Below, one piece after another: positions 8,896-9,494 of a stretch of 9,494 bases of DNA (the first letter of the stretch is position 1; each line of letters opens with the position of its first letter). Both the position numbers and the translations under genes were made by a program. The notes under the pieces were generated by a model, which made no database searches, had not been told where the DNA came from, and was given only the letters and a program-made list of their open reading frames with translations. This DNA is from JACCYQ01 sp036675565. Its GTDB lineage: Bacteria > Bacteroidota > Bacteroidia > Chitinophagales > Chitinophagaceae. The stretch spans positions 1 to 9,494 of the forward strand of contig JAKFER010000179.1 in the NCBI GenBank assembly GCA_036675565.1. Direction: 5' to 3'.

Positions 8896-8920
8896 TTAGT
8901 TTAGTTTAGATTAGATTAGT
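8896..8920. repeat. Pentanucleotide tandem repeat in the susC-like 5' leader
   Basis: Five consecutive units read TTAGT, TTAGT, TTAGA, TTAGA, TTAGT on the plus strand. On the coding (minus) strand they read as CTAA-rich pentamers lying 14-38 bases upstream of the susC-like ATG, inside the probable untranslated leader. Copies differ at one position only. Such a tract can gain or lose units by slippage, which would change the spacing between the promoter and the start codon; that effect is inferred. Confidence 0.8.
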
Positions 8921-8924
8921 AGTA

Positions 8925-9025
8925 ATTCGTTAATGAATATACAAAATATTTAACAGTATATTGATACTTTTTTAACAAACTCTTTGCAATTTCTAATTAC
9001 ATCAGACCTCAAAAAATTAACGAAT
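8925..9025. repeat. Widely spaced 10-bp inverted repeat around the probable susC promoter area
   Basis: ATTCGTTAAT (8925-8934) is the exact reverse complement of ATTAACGAAT (9016-9025); the arms are 81 bases apart. The interval between them is where a susC-like promoter would be expected. It may be a pair of operator half-sites for a regulator that loops DNA, but a match of this size can occur by chance in AT-rich sequence. Confidence 0.3.
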
Positions 9026-9068
9026 GTTAGCTTCGTCATTTATTTTGGTCACTGTTTTTAATTGCAAG

Positions 9069-9087
9069 CAATGGCATTGTTCCATTG
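9069..9087. promoter_or_regulatory. Short perfect dyad, possible operator
   Basis: CAATGG (9069-9074) and CCATTG (9082-9087) are perfect inverted arms with a seven-base spacer, about 117 bases before the peptidase start. The 19-base dyad is the size of a typical dimeric repressor site. No T-run follows, so it is not a terminator. Its function is not known. Confidence 0.25.
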
Positions 9088-9171
9088 AAATACCACTTGA
9101 TTTGCAACGTCTAAAACATTATCCCCGGTTGCCTTTGTATATTACAGCCGTTAAATAAAATTTACTCCCTT

Positions 9172-9179
9172 TACTATTG
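9172..9179 (+). promoter_or_regulatory. Possible -7 element of the trypsin-like peptidase gene
   Basis: TACTATTG matches TAnnTTTG at all but one fixed position and would give a leader of about 18 bases before the ATG at 9204. No TTTG or TTG lies at the right distance upstream: the nearest TTTG, at 9134-9137, is 34 bases away. It is therefore only a candidate. Confidence 0.15.
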
Positions 9180-9203
9180 CCATTACATTTTTAAGTAACA
9201 TCC

Positions 9204-9494
9204 ATGTTTGTTCAATCAATAGAAACTGCTGGACAGTTCACCAGGCCCATCCATTCTATCGTAAGAACCTATGCGGGCAAAAAGATCATCCCGGGTGCAG
9301 CTACGTTGTTTTTTGTGAACGAAGAAGGCTATGCTATCACTTGTAAACATATTGCCGGGCTATTGTCCTCTTCCGATAATCTGAATAAACAGTTCAGCGA
9401 TTTTAAAACAGACAGAGACAAACTGCCAAAGAATAGCCAATTCAAACGAAACCTGAAGGGGCTTGAAATAAAGTATAAGTATACGGATGAGACT
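9204..9494 (+). CDS. Trypsin-like serine peptidase, N-terminal part (runs off the right edge)
   Basis: An open frame of 97 codons continues past the window end. An in-frame TAA at 9192-9194 makes the ATG at 9204 the first possible start; there is no Shine-Dalgarno site. Residues 30-51 (PGAATLFFVNEEGYAITCKHIA) follow the pattern of S1/trypsin-like and HtrA-type peptidases, G-x-x-F-V ... G-Y-x-x-T-x-x-H, in which His49 would be the catalytic histidine. The catalytic Asp and Ser would lie beyond the edge. The stretch before it has no hydrophobic signal peptide, so a cytoplasmic enzyme is suggested. After the His motif the sequence is polar and Lys-rich (about 58-90). The gene is divergent from the SusC-like operon and may be unrelated to it. 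The assignment rests on one motif, so activity is not certain. Confidence 0.65.
   Translation, partial: MFVQSIETAGQFTRPIHSIVRTYAGKKIIPGAATLFFVNEEGYAITCKHIAGLLSSSDNLNKQFSDFKTDRDKLPKNSQFKRNLKGLEIKYKYTDET

Larger units (their letters stand above)
8883..9203. other. Divergent intergenic region, 321 bases
   Basis: This AT-rich stretch separates the susC-like start (minus) from the peptidase start (plus) and must hold both promoters. It contains five pentamers TTAG[T/A] (8896-8920), a 10-bp inverted repeat (8925-8934 with 9016-9025), three TTGCAA palindromes (8984-8989, 9062-9067, 9102-9107) and a CAATGG/CCATTG inverted repeat (9069-9087). I see no open frame with gene character, no tRNA and no terminator. 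No full match to TAnnTTTG with a properly spaced TTTG was found for either direction, so the promoters are not placed with confidence. Confidence 0.7.

Noticed and set aside
8942..8979. Possible susC promoter on the minus strand: TTTG (8976-8979) and TATTTTG (8942-8948).
   Set aside because: The second element is one base short of TAnnTTTG and the 27-base spacing is too long, so it was not called as a feature.

Overview
The window looks like a chromosomal stretch from a member of the Bacteroidota. The SusC/SusD proteins, the use of AT-rich leaders instead of Shine-Dalgarno sites and the protein style suggest Chitinophagaceae or a related family, but that placement is inferred from the look of the proteins and not from a search. 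Three complete genes lie on the minus strand and the start of a fourth gene lies on the plus strand at the right edge.

Layout, left to right. Bases 1-123 hold a GC-rich hairpin with a T-run (terminator) and the end of the intergenic space. Bases 124-3681 (minus) encode a very large lipoprotein with 14 Asp-rich FG-GAP/VCBS motifs and an ASPIC/UnbV domain in its middle. Bases 3682-3891 hold a strong 11-bp terminator hairpin and possibly the promoter of the lipoprotein gene. Bases 3892-5634 (minus) encode a SusD/RagB lipoprotein, and bases 5658-8882 (minus) a SusC/RagA TonB-dependent outer-membrane transporter. These two are separated by 23 bases and form an evident operon, transcribed susC-like first. 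Bases 8883-9203 are a divergent intergenic region with a pentanucleotide tandem repeat in the susC-like leader, a widely spaced 10-bp inverted repeat and three TTGCAA sites. From 9204 to the edge (plus) lies the 5' part of a trypsin-like serine peptidase gene.

How the genes may work together: the SusC-like barrel and the SusD-like lid should form an outer-membrane uptake complex powered by TonB. The double-propeller lipoprotein lies downstream on the same strand behind a terminator, and may be a surface partner of that complex or be expressed separately. No glycoside hydrolase, polysaccharide lyase, sulfatase, peptidase of catabolic type, ECF sigma factor, anti-sigma factor or two-component regulator is visible beside the pair, so the substrate cannot be read from this window.

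Most unusual points: the lipoprotein appears to be an internal duplication (7 Asp-rich motifs plus ASPIC, then 7 more plus a degenerate ASPIC-like tail), and the regulatory DNA upstream of the susC-like gene has repeat structure that the genes do not explain. I see no RNA gene, CRISPR array, insertion sequence or phage element. I did not find convincing evidence of a wholly new system; the cut-off peptidase gene at the right edge is the place where something further might begin.
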